From NCBI RefSeq assembly GCF_003628505.1, contig NZ_RBZP01000002.1, positions 124,001-188,000 on the forward strand: DNA of 64,000 nt, in the 5' to 3' direction. Under the pieces are notes generated by a model, which worked only from the letters and a program-made list of their open reading frames with translations, did not search any database and was not told the origin of the DNA. Below, one piece after another: positions 44,402-53,957 of this stretch; position 1 is the stretch's first letter; every line of letters begins with the position of its first letter. The translations under genes were made by a program, and so were the position numbers. The DNA comes from Oceanobacillus halophilus (GTDB taxonomy: Bacteria; Bacillota; Bacilli; Bacillales; Amphibacillaceae).

Positions 44402-45436
44402 TTATAATCTAACACTTTCACCCGTTTCACTACTTTTATAAATAGCATCAATTATTTTCGTTACTTTTAAAGCTTGTTCTGGTTTACTGATTAACTCGGC
44501 TTCTCCTAGACAGCTTTCTACAAAGTTCTTTGCTTGAAGGTATCCAGCATTTTCGTGGTTTTCATCTAAATCAGCAGCAGTGGTTGTCGTCATTTTTCCA
44601 TTTTTGGGTTGGTAGGTTTCGTAAGGAAATACGTTCAAACCTCCATCAACCCCTGAGATACTTACATTGACATAGTCTTCTTTTATATTTGCGGCCCATG
44701 AGCATTCAAATAATAAAGAACTATAATCACTAAACTTAATGTACGCTGTTACATGGTCGTCCACTTCAAAAGTTTCAGAATCAAAGCTTCCCCAATCGTT
44801 TACTTGGTTTGGTAATTTACTTAAACGATTGTAGGAAGTACCTGTGACTTCCAAAGGCTCCGGCTCATCAAGCAACCACAGTGATAAGTCTAATAAGTGA
44901 CATCCAAAATCGATTAAACTGCCTCCCCCTTGGAGCTCCTTATTAGTAAAAACACCCCAACCTGGAACTTTTCTTCTTCTTAATGCTTGTACCCTTGTCA
45001 CTAGTGGATCACCAATCTCGAGGCTAGCTTGCTTAGCAACTGTTGTATTTTCAAGAAATCGATAATGATAGGCGATCGACAATAACTTATTAGCTTTTCT
45101 AGCAGCTTCAATCATTAACTTACCTTCTTCTGCATTCATCGCCATAGGCTTTTCACATAAAACATGAACTCCTGCTTCTAAAGCTGCTATAGAAATTTCT
45201 GCATGAAATTTATTTGGGGTACAAATAGTTACCGCATCAACTTTTACCAATAAATCATGATAGTTGTCAAAAACGTAAGGTATCTGAAATTTTTCTGCAA
45301 CAGTCTCTGCTAATGGCTGATTGATATCATAAACTGCTACAATCTCCACTTTATCCTGTAACTTTAAATACGAAGGAATATGCCGTGCCTGGGCAATTCC
45401 TCCGGTACCAATTATTCCCATTTTGAGTTTGTTCAT
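44402..45436 (-). CDS. Gfo/Idh/MocA-family dehydrogenase (second of two)
   Basis: A 344-residue NAD(P)-dependent sugar dehydrogenase-like protein: N-terminal Rossmann fold with IGTGGIAQARHIPSY (8-22), the CEKPMAMNAEEG motif (about 93) with its catalytic lysine, and the IDFGCHLLDLSLW helix in the C-terminal domain. The start codon lies one base after the preceding dehydrogenase gene's stop, so they are co-translated. Pairs of such enzymes next to ThuA-like proteins are associated with 3-keto-glycoside metabolism; the substrate here is inferred only. Confidence 0.92.
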   Translation of the reverse strand: MNKLKMGIIGTGGIAQARHIPSYLKLQDKVEIVAVYDINQPLAETVAEKFQIPYVFDNYHDLLVKVDAVTICTPNKFHAEISIAALEAGVHVLCEKPMAMNAEEGKLMIEAARKANKLLSIAYHYRFLENTTVAKQASLEIGDPLVTRVQALRRRKVPGWGVFTNKELQGGGSLIDFGCHLLDLSLWLLDEPEPLEVTGTSYNRLSKLPNQVNDWGSFDSETFEVDDHVTAYIKFSDYSSLLFECSWAANIKEDYVNVSISGVDGGLNVFPYETYQPKNGKMTTTTAADLDENHENAGYLQAKNFVESCLGEAELISKPEQALKVTKIIDAIYKSSETGESVRL

Positions 45437-45437
45437 C

Positions 45438-46472
45438 TTACCTTCGCTCCAATTGATAAATCCGCTTCTCTTTGACTGATTTTAAAGCTCCCAACACTAC
45501 TTCTAAGGACTTTTTGCCTTCTTCTCCATCAATGAGCGGCTTCTCGTCATTCTCGATAGCTTCGACAAAGTGATCAATAACATGTGTATTTGTCTGTCCG
45601 TCTTCATCGTTAGATTGAATGCCAGCTAACTCATATCTAACAACTTCTCCATTTTTATATTGGACAATTAAGTTATTAACTGGGTCCTCTTCCAATCGTA
45701 GTGTGGCATTCTCACCATAGATAACCGTTGAATTATCTTCTTTTGCTGTGTACGCCCAACTTGCAGCGAGGGTTCCAGTAATCCCTCTTTCTGTTTTTAA
45801 AATACAAACGGCATTATCATCGACATCTGCATTTTCTTTCGCGTTTGTCTCTACAAAAGCAGCAACTTCTGTAAATTCATCATTTAAAATATAGCGAAGC
45901 AAATCTGCTTTATGTACACCTAAATCTCCCATGGCACCGATAAATGCTTTCTCTTTTTGGAAAAACCAGCTATTTTCTCCATCGGCACTCCAGCCTTCAG
46001 GTCCACCATGGCCAAAAGTCGTTCGGAAACTATAAATCTTTCCAACTTCACCAGTGGCAATTAATTCACGCGCTTTTTGATGAGAAGAAACAAACCGCTG
46101 ATTATGACCAATCATCAATTTCTTTTCATTTCGTTTGGCTGCTTCTATCATTTCTTCCGCTTCTTTGCTAGAAGTGGCCATAGGCTTTTCACATAGGACA
46201 TGACTTCCAGCATTTAGTGCAGCAATAGAAACCGGAGCATGCAAGTAATTAGGTAAACAAATACTAACAGCATCGACTGATTCCTTCTCGAGTAACTCCT
46301 CAAAGTCTGTATATGCTTTTGCATTATATAGTTCTGCCATCTCCGTCACGCGATCCGAAACAATATCACAGACTGCTACGATTTCCACTGCCTTATTATT
46401 TGCATATTCAGGCAAGTGGCGATGTTTTGCGATACTGCCACAGCCAATAACTGCCACTTTTATTTTTTTCAT
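45438..46472 (-). CDS. Gfo/Idh/MocA-family dehydrogenase (first of two)
   Basis: Also 344 residues and clearly related to its neighbour: Rossmann IGCGSIAKHRHLPEYANN, catalytic CEKPMATSSKEAEEMIEA and the GDLGVHKADLLRYIL helix. Identity to the next gene is moderate, so this is an old duplication or separate recruitment rather than a recent copy. ATG 46472. It is preceded by the thuA-like gene (114-base gap with GGAAACAATGGAAACATTT, a possible weak operator). Confidence 0.92.
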   Translation of the reverse strand: MKKIKVAVIGCGSIAKHRHLPEYANNKAVEIVAVCDIVSDRVTEMAELYNAKAYTDFEELLEKESVDAVSICLPNYLHAPVSIAALNAGSHVLCEKPMATSSKEAEEMIEAAKRNEKKLMIGHNQRFVSSHQKARELIATGEVGKIYSFRTTFGHGGPEGWSADGENSWFFQKEKAFIGAMGDLGVHKADLLRYILNDEFTEVAAFVETNAKENADVDDNAVCILKTERGITGTLAASWAYTAKEDNSTVIYGENATLRLEEDPVNNLIVQYKNGEVVRYELAGIQSNDEDGQTNTHVIDHFVEAIENDEKPLIDGEEGKKSLEVVLGALKSVKEKRIYQLERR

Positions 46473-46586
46473 CTATTCCACTCCTAACTAAAAATGTTTC
46501 CATTGTTTCCCTCCATTTAAAACACACATTTGATATAGAAGAGACTTCATTTATAAACTATATACTTCATAACTAAAATCTAATAC

Positions 46587-47300
46587 TCAATCCAGTTTTT
46601 CTAATGGCTGATGATTTCCGTAACTTGGTGTTGGGGTGTTCGTATTTTTAGCCCATTTCACACCATTTTTTATAACTGTTTGAATCTCTTTGTTATGGTA
46701 AGTTGGATATGTTTCATGCCCTGGTCGGAAATAAAAGATTTTTCCTCTTCCACGCTTAAAGGTTGCGCCACTTCGAAAAACTTCGCCGCCTTCAAACCAA
46801 CTAACGAAAATCAACTCATCTGGTGCTGGAATATCAAAATGCTCTCCATACATTTCTTCTTTTTCAAGTTCAATGTATTGATTGATTCCTTCAGTAATAG
46901 GATGCGTTGGATCAACCACCCATAGCCTTTCTTTCTCATCTGCTTCACGCCATTTCAAGTCACAGCCTGTTCCCATCAATTTTTTAAAGACTTTGGAGAA
47001 GTGACCTGAATGCAGGACGATTAATCCCATACCATCCAACACACGCTGTTTTACTTTTTCTGCAACATCTTCTGATACCTCATGGTGCGCTTTATGTCCC
47101 CACCATACTAGTACATCTGTTTCATCTAACAATTCATCTGTTAAACCATGTTGTGGTTCATCAAGTGTAGCTGTTTTCACTTGAAAATTTTCTTCTTTCA
47201 GAAATTCTGCTATGGTACTATGAATACCATTCGGATAAACCTCAGAGACCACTGGATTTTCTTTCTCATGTCGATATTCATTCCATACTACTACGTTCAT
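46587..47300 (-). CDS. thuA: ThuA-like protein (trehalose utilisation family)
   Basis: A 237-residue ThuA domain protein with a class I glutamine amidotransferase-like fold: [15 protein letters not shown] near residue 60, [18 protein letters not shown] near 95, HPITEGI near 140 and [15 protein letters not shown] near 205. ThuA and a Gfo/Idh partner (ThuB) convert disaccharides through 3-keto forms in Rhizobium; here two Gfo/Idh genes follow. ATG 47300 follows AGGAGG. A LacI-type operator lies just upstream, between this gene and lacI. Confidence 0.9.
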   Translation of the reverse strand: MNVVVWNEYRHEKENPVVSEVYPNGIHSTIAEFLKEENFQVKTATLDEPQHGLTDELLDETDVLVWWGHKAHHEVSEDVAEKVKQRVLDGMGLIVLHSGHFSKVFKKLMGTGCDLKWREADEKERLWVVDPTHPITEGINQYIELEKEEMYGEHFDIPAPDELIFVSWFEGGEVFRSGATFKRGRGKIFYFRPGHETYPTYHNKEIQTVIKNGVKWAKNTNTPTPSYGNHQPLEKLD

Positions 47301-47324
47301 TTACATAACCTCCTATGTCATCAG

Positions 47325-47336
47325 GCGAACGTTTGC
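47325..47336. promoter_or_regulatory. LacI-type operator upstream of thuA
   Basis: GCGAACGTTTGC, with flanks GG and ACC, is a near-perfect palindrome around ACGT. It starts 25 bases upstream of the thuA start codon and suggests an internal regulated promoter. Confidence 0.65.
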
Positions 47337-47354
47337 ACCATTTGGTAAAAAAAA

Positions 47355-48389
47355 TTATATTTTTTCTGTTTGATAAGCCAGTGTGGATTCCCTTTTAATA
47401 ATATTTGTTGGGATAATAATACTCTTTTTAAACATATCTGGGTTCTTAATTAATTCAATAACACTCTTTGCCGCTTCATATCCTAATTGAAACGTTTGAA
47501 CATCAACGGAAGTCATTGGTGGAGTAGATAGCTGAGAAATAATGGTATTATTAAAACTAATAATGCTCATATCTCTAGGAACCTTTACTTTTTTATTTCC
47601 TAACGCGGACATAATAACTAAAGCATTCACATCCGTAGATGCTACCATTGCTGTTGGTGGCTCGGGCATATCTAGTAACTTTCCTATTACTTTTTGTACT
47701 TTATCCATGTTAAATGGAATCATCTGAATATAATTCTTTGGAATATCCAAATCGTACTTTCTCATAGTAGTTTGATAACCTTCCAACCGATCCAGCACTA
47801 CCTGATAGCCAGGATCATCACCCAGAAAACTGATCCGTTCATGACCAAGCCGAATTAAGTATTCTGTCGCTTCCATTGAGGCCCGAACATTATCATTATC
47901 AACGTGCATAATCCGATTTGCATATTTTACCGGTTTCCCTATCACCACAAATGGAATACCGTTTTCCAATAAATACGGAACAACTTTATCATCTTTCTTA
48001 GAATAAGATACAATAATCCCGTCCACTCGTTTCCCTTGAACCATTTTTACGACTTCTTCATAAATCGACTCCTCTGAGTCAGCGGTCGTTAGTAAGATAC
48101 TATAATCCTGGTTATGACATTCTGAACTTATACCACTTAATAATTCAGGAAAGAATGGGTTATATAAAGCTTTTGAGGTTGCGTGTTTCATAACTATTCC
48201 AATCGTCTGTGTTGACTTTTGGACTAAACCTCTTGCATTAAGATTAATATGATATCCCAATTCCTCCATTACTTTCCTTACTTTTCTTTTCGTTGGTTCG
48301 CTAATTTTTTCACTATCAGAAATCACACGTGACACTGTTGATGGTGATACATTTGCGTGTTTTGCAACATCTTTAATTGTAACTGACAT
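47355..48389 (-). CDS. LacI-family transcriptional regulator of the sugar locus
   Basis: A 344-residue LacI/GalR regulator: N-terminal HTH with hinge (SVTIKDVAKHANVSPSTVSR, then VISDSEKISEPTKRKV) and a periplasmic-binding-protein-like effector domain. The HTH recognition part SPSTVSRV predicts a palindromic site with a central CG, matching the four palindromes found in this locus. I chose ATG 48389 over a TTG two codons upstream. It lies within the operon it probably controls, after the two permease genes. Confidence 0.93.
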   Translation of the reverse strand: MSVTIKDVAKHANVSPSTVSRVISDSEKISEPTKRKVRKVMEELGYHINLNARGLVQKSTQTIGIVMKHATSKALYNPFFPELLSGISSECHNQDYSILLTTADSEESIYEEVVKMVQGKRVDGIIVSYSKKDDKVVPYLLENGIPFVVIGKPVKYANRIMHVDNDNVRASMEATEYLIRLGHERISFLGDDPGYQVVLDRLEGYQTTMRKYDLDIPKNYIQMIPFNMDKVQKVIGKLLDMPEPPTAMVASTDVNALVIMSALGNKKVKVPRDMSIISFNNTIISQLSTPPMTSVDVQTFQLGYEAAKSVIELIKNPDMFKKSIIIPTNIIKRESTLAYQTEKI

Positions 48390-48470
48390 AGCCAATCAAC
48401 CTACTTCCATAATCCATGTTACCTCTTATTATACAGATTTATTTTTCGTTGATAAGAGGTAGTAAAAGAT

Positions 48471-49289
48471 TTATTTTACAGCTCCATCCGTTACACCTTT
48501 AATAATTTGTTTTTGCGCAATAAAATAAACAATGATAACTGGTATAATGGCAATTGTTAAACCTGCTAACGCTAAATGCCATTGTTTTGTATATTGGCCA
48601 AAGAAAAAGAACATTTTCAATGGAATAGTTGCTGTTTCTGCATCCAATACTAGAGATGGAAGTAAATAGTCATTCCATATCCAGATTACATTTAATATCA
48701 TTACCGTAACGGATATTGGTTTTAACATTGGAAATACGATCTTCCAGAAAATTTGCCATTTGTTTGCACCATCAATCGTTGCTGCTTCATCCAAAGATAC
48801 TGGAATACTTGCCATCGCTCCATGGTATAAGAATATAGATAAACTAGAACCAAAACCAAGGTACATAAAGATTAATCCTACAGGGTTCAACATATCTACT
48901 TGGCCAAAAAGAGAAATAAGCGGAATCATTACGGATTGAAACGGTATCAACATAGCCGCTACGAATATCATAAAGATAACGCCACTTAACTTACTTTTAT
49001 TCCGAGCTAGCGCATACCCAGCCATAGAAGAGAAAAGAACGATGATTCCCACACTAGCAACAGAAATAAAAATAGAATAACCGAAAGAACTTACAAAGTC
49101 CAAATCAATAAAAGCTTGTTTAAAGTTTTCAAACGTCCATTCTTGAGGGATACCTAATACATTAGAGAAAATCCCGTTCTTTGTTTTAAAGGCATTCACA
49201 ATCATTAAGTAAAATGGAGATATCCATAACAAAGCAAGGAGGATTCCACAAATTTCAACTAGTAATTTATTTCTCCTTTTCTCCTTCAT
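48471..49289 (-). CDS. ABC sugar transporter permease, MalG type
   Basis: A 272-residue CUT1 permease with six membrane segments and the EAA loop SLDEAATIDGANKWQIFWKI (about 170-189), which docks with the ATPase. The start codon overlaps the stop of the preceding permease gene (TAATG), so the two are translationally coupled. No ATPase gene is present in the locus; in Bacillus a shared ATPase such as MsmX serves many of these importers. Confidence 0.95.
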   Translation of the reverse strand: MKEKRRNKLLVEICGILLALLWISPFYLMIVNAFKTKNGIFSNVLGIPQEWTFENFKQAFIDLDFVSSFGYSIFISVASVGIIVLFSSMAGYALARNKSKLSGVIFMIFVAAMLIPFQSVMIPLISLFGQVDMLNPVGLIFMYLGFGSSLSIFLYHGAMASIPVSLDEAATIDGANKWQIFWKIVFPMLKPISVTVMILNVIWIWNDYLLPSLVLDAETATIPLKMFFFFGQYTKQWHLALAGLTIAIIPVIIVYFIAQKQIIKGVTDGAVK

Positions 49290-50149
49290 TATAAATCTAC
49301 CTCCCGTTTCTTATTGTAATAAACTTGAGTAAGTGCTACAGCAGCAACAAGAATAAAGAAAATAACCGCTTTAGACTGAGCGTATGCCATATCGAACTCA
49401 CTGAATGCCGTATTATAAATCTCCATTGCAACCATTTGAGTAGAATTGAATGGACCACCATTTGTTAGTGCTAAGTTTTGATCATACAGTTTAAAAGCAT
49501 TAGAAAGTGTTAAAAACAAACTAATCGTAAATGCAGGAGCAACGAGCGGAAATTTTACATTCCAGAACCGTTTAAATGCATTTGCCCCATCGATTTCTGC
49601 TGCTTCCAGTAATTCTTGTGGAACGCTTTCTAAGTATGCAATATAAATAATCATGATATAACCTGCGTATTGCCATACATTTAAGATTACAAGACCCCAA
49701 AAACCAGTTTCAGTAGTTGATAACCAACCTCGTAAAGCTTCCATGCCTAACGCACTACCAACAGCATCAAATGCACTGATAAAAATAAACTGCCAGATAA
49801 AACCTAAGATTAATCCACCTATTAAGTTAGGCATAAAGAATACAGTTCTTAGAACATTGCTTGATTTCATTTTTTGTGTAACTAACAAGGCTAATCCTAG
49901 TCCAATTACGTTTACAAGTATAATGGATGCTACGGCAAACTTAATTGTAAACCAGATGGAATTCAGGAATTCCGTATCCTTAAATACTTCAACATAATTT
50001 GCAAATCCCAAAAATTCAGTTGCTTTTAATCCATTCCAATCCGTGAATGAAAAAACAAACCCATAGATAAATGGTAAAAACACGACAAGACCTAAGGCTA
50101 TTAATGTTGGTGTAACAAAAAGCCAAAATGATACGCTCCGATTTTTCAT
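49289..50149 (-). CDS. ABC sugar transporter permease, MalF type
   Basis: A 286-residue CUT1 permease with six membrane segments and EAA loop PQELLEAAEIDGANAFKRFW (about 180-199). I set the start at ATG 50149 (MKNRSVSFWLFVTPTLI), nine bases after GGAGG; the ten extra residues of the longer frame overlap that site. Partner of the downstream MalG-type protein. Between it and the binding-protein gene lies a perfect 15-pair hairpin and a LacI-like palindrome. Confidence 0.94.
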   Translation of the reverse strand: MKNRSVSFWLFVTPTLIALGLVVFLPFIYGFVFSFTDWNGLKATEFLGFANYVEVFKDTEFLNSIWFTIKFAVASIILVNVIGLGLALLVTQKMKSSNVLRTVFFMPNLIGGLILGFIWQFIFISAFDAVGSALGMEALRGWLSTTETGFWGLVILNVWQYAGYIMIIYIAYLESVPQELLEAAEIDGANAFKRFWNVKFPLVAPAFTISLFLTLSNAFKLYDQNLALTNGGPFNSTQMVAMEIYNTAFSEFDMAYAQSKAVIFFILVAAVALTQVYYNKKREVDL

Positions 50150-50198
50150 CCAAGAGCACCTCCACTTTCCAACAATCAAAAAATTTCTTAAAACATCG

Positions 50199-50208
50199 TA
50201 AACGTTTA
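50199..50208. promoter_or_regulatory. LacI-type palindrome upstream of the permease genes
   Basis: TAAACGTTTA is a perfect 10-base palindrome (extended GTAAACGTTTAAC) sharing the AAACGTTT centre with the other sites in the locus. It lies 50 bases upstream of the first permease start. Confidence 0.5.
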
Positions 50209-50227
50209 ACCTATATTAAAATAAGAA

Positions 50228-50265
50228 GCAGCCAACAAAATAGTAGAAATTATTTTGTTGGCTGC
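50228..50265 (-). terminator. Intra-operon hairpin after the binding-protein gene
   Basis: GCAGCCAACAAAATA and TATTTTGTTGGCTGC are perfect 15-base arms with an 8-base loop, 23 bases after the stop. The tract behind it is only partly T-rich, so it probably terminates some transcripts and protects the 3' end of the upstream message, giving more binding protein than permease. Confidence 0.8.
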
Positions 50266-50287
50266 GTGAAATTACTTTTACTTAGCT

Positions 50288-51604
50288 TTACTGTCTAGCT
50301 TTTTCCCATCCTTCTATGGAAGCATCAAGTACTTCCTGCCATTCTATATCGCCACTTAGATATTTTTGAATGTTTACAGCTAGTACGTCTTCATTCCAAC
50401 CAACTGGTGTTGCCATAAATGTCCAGCCAATCGTCTTACCTTCAGCCGAATAGTTGTACACTATTTGTGATAGAGGGTCAGCAATTTTTTCTGTATCATA
50501 ACCTTCATAAGCTGGGATGAATTTAAAATCATTTAATACCATTTCTTTTCCTTCTTCAGAAGTATACATCCAATCTAAGAAATCTTTTGCTGCTTGTTGT
50601 TCTTCGTCCGTTTTATTATTATTTACTACCCAGTATTGTGGAACACCTACTGGTAAATGATCTTCCAAACCTTCAACAGGCATTGGAATCATGCCAATAT
50701 TGTTTTCCGCAAATTCTGCATCCATTTGTTCAATGGTAGGGTAAACCCAGTTACCTTGCTGAATCATGGCAACCTTTCCAAGGGAGAATAATTGTTCTAC
50801 TTGTTGAGAGTAATCAAGGCTTAATACTGGTTGAACAGAATACGTACTTTGTAAATCTACCATTCTATTCAACTGATCACCATTATCAAAGTTAATGGTT
50901 TCTGCTTCAAAAGCAGAAATGATATCGCTATCAAATTCAGGAGCAATGTAAGTGTTTGCTGTATGATTTCCCATTACCCATAATTCTTTAGCAGGGTATG
51001 CAAACACTGCTTCAAGACCTAATTCTTCTTTTTGGCTATCTAACGTAGCTACCGCTTCTTCTAACGCATCAAATGTAGTTAATTCATCTGGATTGATGCC
51101 TGCACTTTCAAATACTTCCTTATTATAGATAAGTCCATAACCTTCTTGCGCGAAAGGTAAACCTAATACTTGATCACCCTCCGTAACACCGTTAAGTGTT
51201 CCTTCTAATGCTGCATCTGCAGCTGCTGTATCGGATAAATCTGTTAAATAATCTCTATATTCTGCTACTTCTGTTGGTCCGCCTACATTAAAGATTGTTG
51301 GTTCATTACCTGAAGACATTTGAGATTTTAACGACGCTGCATAGTCATTACCTCCACCAACAGTTGTTACTTTAACGTTAACATCTGGATTTTCCTCTTG
51401 ATATAAAGCTACCAATTCTTCAAATTGTTCTTTGAATTCTACCTTGAATTGGAAGATATCCAATGTAACTTTATCTCCTGATGCTTCATCTGAACCAGTG
51501 GATTCACTAGATTCCCCTTCATCTGATCCACATCCAGCAATTACTAACACTGCTGCTAAAGCAAATACGATGAACATTTTTGATAGAAACGATTTGTTTC
51601 TCAT
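50288..51604 (-). CDS. Sugar ABC transporter substrate-binding lipoprotein
   Basis: A 438-residue extracellular binding protein (family 1) with a lipoprotein signal: hydrophobic stretch and lipobox VIAGCGSDEG (cysteine near residue 25), then a Ser/Glu-rich linker and the binding domain. The MIQQGNWVYPTIEQM part near 265 and the C-terminal region resemble oligosaccharide binders. ATG 51604 follows GGGGTGA. First gene of the operon; a cre site lies at its promoter and a LacI-type site about 140 bases upstream. Ligand likely an alpha-glucoside, from the linked GH13 and GH15 genes (inference). Confidence 0.94.
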   Translation of the reverse strand: MRNKSFLSKMFIVFALAAVLVIAGCGSDEGESSESTGSDEASGDKVTLDIFQFKVEFKEQFEELVALYQEENPDVNVKVTTVGGGNDYAASLKSQMSSGNEPTIFNVGGPTEVAEYRDYLTDLSDTAAADAALEGTLNGVTEGDQVLGLPFAQEGYGLIYNKEVFESAGINPDELTTFDALEEAVATLDSQKEELGLEAVFAYPAKELWVMGNHTANTYIAPEFDSDIISAFEAETINFDNGDQLNRMVDLQSTYSVQPVLSLDYSQQVEQLFSLGKVAMIQQGNWVYPTIEQMDAEFAENNIGMIPMPVEGLEDHLPVGVPQYWVVNNNKTDEEQQAAKDFLDWMYTSEEGKEMVLNDFKFIPAYEGYDTEKIADPLSQIVYNYSAEGKTIGWTFMATPVGWNEDVLAVNIQKYLSGDIEWQEVLDASIEGWEKARQ

Positions 51605-51639
51605 CCTAAATCACCCCTAATATTTTTTAATCCCTTTTT

Positions 51640-51653
51640 TGAAACCGATTACA
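51640..51653. promoter_or_regulatory. CcpA cre site at the operon promoter
   Basis: TGAAACCGATTACA fits the cre consensus TGWAANCGNTNWCA at every position. It lies 36 bases upstream of the start codon and about four bases downstream of a TACAAT -10-like box (51658-51663), a position that would block elongation under glucose excess. Confidence 0.75.
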
Positions 51654-51740
51654 TCTTATTGTAAAAAATATAGATATTCTCAGTTTTCAATTGGTATGTA
51701 GTAAACAACCTTACTTCCAATTGACTTAATGCAATAAAGG

Positions 51741-51752
51741 GAAAACGTTTGC
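51741..51752. promoter_or_regulatory. LacI-type operator upstream of the binding-protein gene
   Basis: GAAAACGTTTGC shares the AAACGTTTGC core with the sites near 47.3 and 54.0 kb. It is upstream of the probable promoter, so it would act as an auxiliary site or for a second promoter. Confidence 0.5.
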
Positions 51753-51935
51753 ATTAATTAATTATTATATTAGCATAGGATTTTAAAAGTGGCAATACTT
51801 TTCTATTATTTTTTCTGATTTTTAATAGGTTCACTCATACAATCCCAAATAAAATCAGCATTTTCACCATTCTGCTATTTAATATTACTAAAACACAGAA
51901 AACGATTGCACCATACTTGAATTCGACTACAAAAA

Positions 51936-51962
51936 CCGAATAACTTTCCTAGAGTCATTCGG
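51936..51962. terminator. Terminator of the GH15 gene
   Basis: CCGAATAACT and AGTCATTCGG arms (one mismatch) with a 7-base loop, with A and T runs on the two sides, 24 bases after the GH15 stop. The rest of the 380-base gap up to the binding-protein gene holds the promoter and the operators listed separately. Confidence 0.8.
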
Positions 51963-51985
51963 CTTTTTTATATAGAATTTCTTAT

Positions 51986-53917
51986 CTAAATAGAACCTTT
52001 TTTTGTAAATTCCTTAATAGCAAGAACGTACATTGCATGAGACCATGTTAGTGGCATTACCCATGATGGTTCATTTGTTTTTTTGTCAATTTGTTCCGGT
52101 AACAATCCTAAGTGATTAGCATGTTCTGTTGCCCAATTGAACAAATCATTGGATTTACTATGATCGGACGTTCTTTCTTTATGAATGGCCAGCCATAAAG
52201 TTGAAATTAACCAAGGATTACCACCTATATAGACATCACCAGGGAATCGTTCTAATCCTCCAACATGTTTGGATGTACATGTATCTTCTATTGTTTGTAC
52301 TGTTTTTGAGAATTTAATATCGGTATCATCAATCATTTGAAAAGGGTAATTTAGTCCTAACAATGATATATCTGGTGTCGCATCTTCTAAAAGGATATAT
52401 TCAGAAACATTTTTACTGTTTTTTTCTATACTTGTCCTTTTCCCCGTCCTATTCGCCTTATCAAATTGATCTTTTGTGACCGTGAGTTTTAGCGACCGAT
52501 TAAAGCGTTGTTCTGCATGATTCCAGCCAACATCACTAACAGCTTCCTTCAGTTCACTTGCACACTTACGGTAGTCAACAGCAAGTTGTTCTTCACCTTG
52601 AAGCTCAGCTATTTCTGCAGAACCAATTAGTCCGCCATAGACTGCTGCTGCAGAATATAAATGTTCTCCAGTTCGTTTTTCCCATAGGTCTTTGGACGGT
52701 TTTGGCAATTTAGTATTAGGATCAATAAAGGAACATAGGAAGTTAGCACCTTTTCTAACACTTGGCCAGATTTCATTACGAAAATCCTCATCATTTGTTA
52801 CTAGATAATGCTGATGTATTCCCCATAAAATTGAGCCTGTTTCATCAATTTGCAGTCCCCATGTTGGTGCGAGAACTCCATCTGTATAATGCCTTTGGTC
52901 CCAAGACCCATCTTTGCTTTGAATAGATATCATGAATCGATAAAACTTACTTACTAAGTGATGATATCCAGCCGCATCCACAGCCGATGCAATAAACGCT
53001 GCATCTCTGCCCCAACAGTAAGCATATCCCCCAGAATAGTCATAGTCTTCATCTACTTCTGGACCTGCAATAAATGCTCCCGTTTGTTTATTTTGAAGCA
53101 AATGGAAAGTTAAAATGGATCGCTTGTATATCCCATCTACTTTCTTACTTTGTATGTTGTATTTATTTCTTTTTTTCAGGACACTTGACCAATAATTTAA
53201 TGTTTTTGCTCGCAGCTCTTCCTCACCATTCTGTTTCAATTGCTTTATATGCTTATTTGCTGCTTCTTCTGTTTCTTCCATAGTGATATAAATGGTGAGT
53301 TTCTTTGTTTCTTCTGCTTTAAGAGTTCCTAAGTCTATGGTGAAAGCGCCTTCGCTGTCATTTAAAATCGTCCTACCCTCTAGCTGATTCTGCTCTAATT
53401 GTTGTAATGCTTTACCAGATTGATAGGCCGTAATAGTCTCTGTTGCAGTGATTACCATTGTTTCATTTCGATGGTAATGAATTAGTTGATCCTCTTCCAC
53501 CTGAAATTTAGTCGTTTGAAATCTAGTACTTCCAGAAAGTGCCGAATCTGAAAAATAAACAAAGGCACAAGGCAAATCATTACTTGACATGTTCTTTATC
53601 TCGAAATTTCTAACCAATACGTTTTCATTTGGTAATACATAATCTACTTGGTTTACTTTTACTCCTTTACCGATATGAGAAGTTAATAGAATATTGCTAT
53701 CTTCCATGTAAGATTGTGAATGGTTAAAAGACTCTTCGTGGAAATATACTGGTTTCGTTTGGTCTTCAATTAAAATTCCAGCCCACTGACGATTGATTCG
53801 ATCATTAGAATCTATTCTTGGCCAATTTAGTCTCTGAATTTCACCATCTTTGGTGAGTGAGACCAGCATTGAACCATTGCCAATAATTCCGTCGATTAAA
53901 TAGGGTTTCTTTCGCAT
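51986..53917 (-). CDS. GH15 glucoamylase-like glycoside hydrolase
   Basis: A 643-residue protein with an N-terminal beta-sandwich (about 1-260) and a C-terminal alpha/alpha barrel. The barrel shows RDAAFIASAVDAAGYH, DGSWDQRHYTDG, the acid glutamate in LQIDETGSILWG, and the second conserved part IGGNPWLISTLWLAIHKE. There is no signal peptide, so it acts in the cytoplasm on imported alpha-glucans or trehalose-like sugars; some bacterial GH15 proteins are trehalases. ATG 53917 with a palindromic operator 41 bases upstream ties it to the LacI regulon. The GH13 gene at the far end provides a second glucosidase. Confidence 0.9.
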   Translation of the reverse strand: MRKKPYLIDGIIGNGSMLVSLTKDGEIQRLNWPRIDSNDRINRQWAGILIEDQTKPVYFHEESFNHSQSYMEDSNILLTSHIGKGVKVNQVDYVLPNENVLVRNFEIKNMSSNDLPCAFVYFSDSALSGSTRFQTTKFQVEEDQLIHYHRNETMVITATETITAYQSGKALQQLEQNQLEGRTILNDSEGAFTIDLGTLKAEETKKLTIYITMEETEEAANKHIKQLKQNGEEELRAKTLNYWSSVLKKRNKYNIQSKKVDGIYKRSILTFHLLQNKQTGAFIAGPEVDEDYDYSGGYAYCWGRDAAFIASAVDAAGYHHLVSKFYRFMISIQSKDGSWDQRHYTDGVLAPTWGLQIDETGSILWGIHQHYLVTNDEDFRNEIWPSVRKGANFLCSFIDPNTKLPKPSKDLWEKRTGEHLYSAAAVYGGLIGSAEIAELQGEEQLAVDYRKCASELKEAVSDVGWNHAEQRFNRSLKLTVTKDQFDKANRTGKRTSIEKNSKNVSEYILLEDATPDISLLGLNYPFQMIDDTDIKFSKTVQTIEDTCTSKHVGGLERFPGDVYIGGNPWLISTLWLAIHKERTSDHSKSNDLFNWATEHANHLGLLPEQIDKKTNEPSWVMPLTWSHAMYVLAIKEFTKKGSI

Positions 53918-53957
53918 CCTAACATCCTCATTTCTATGCTAAAGTACACTCCAGTTG

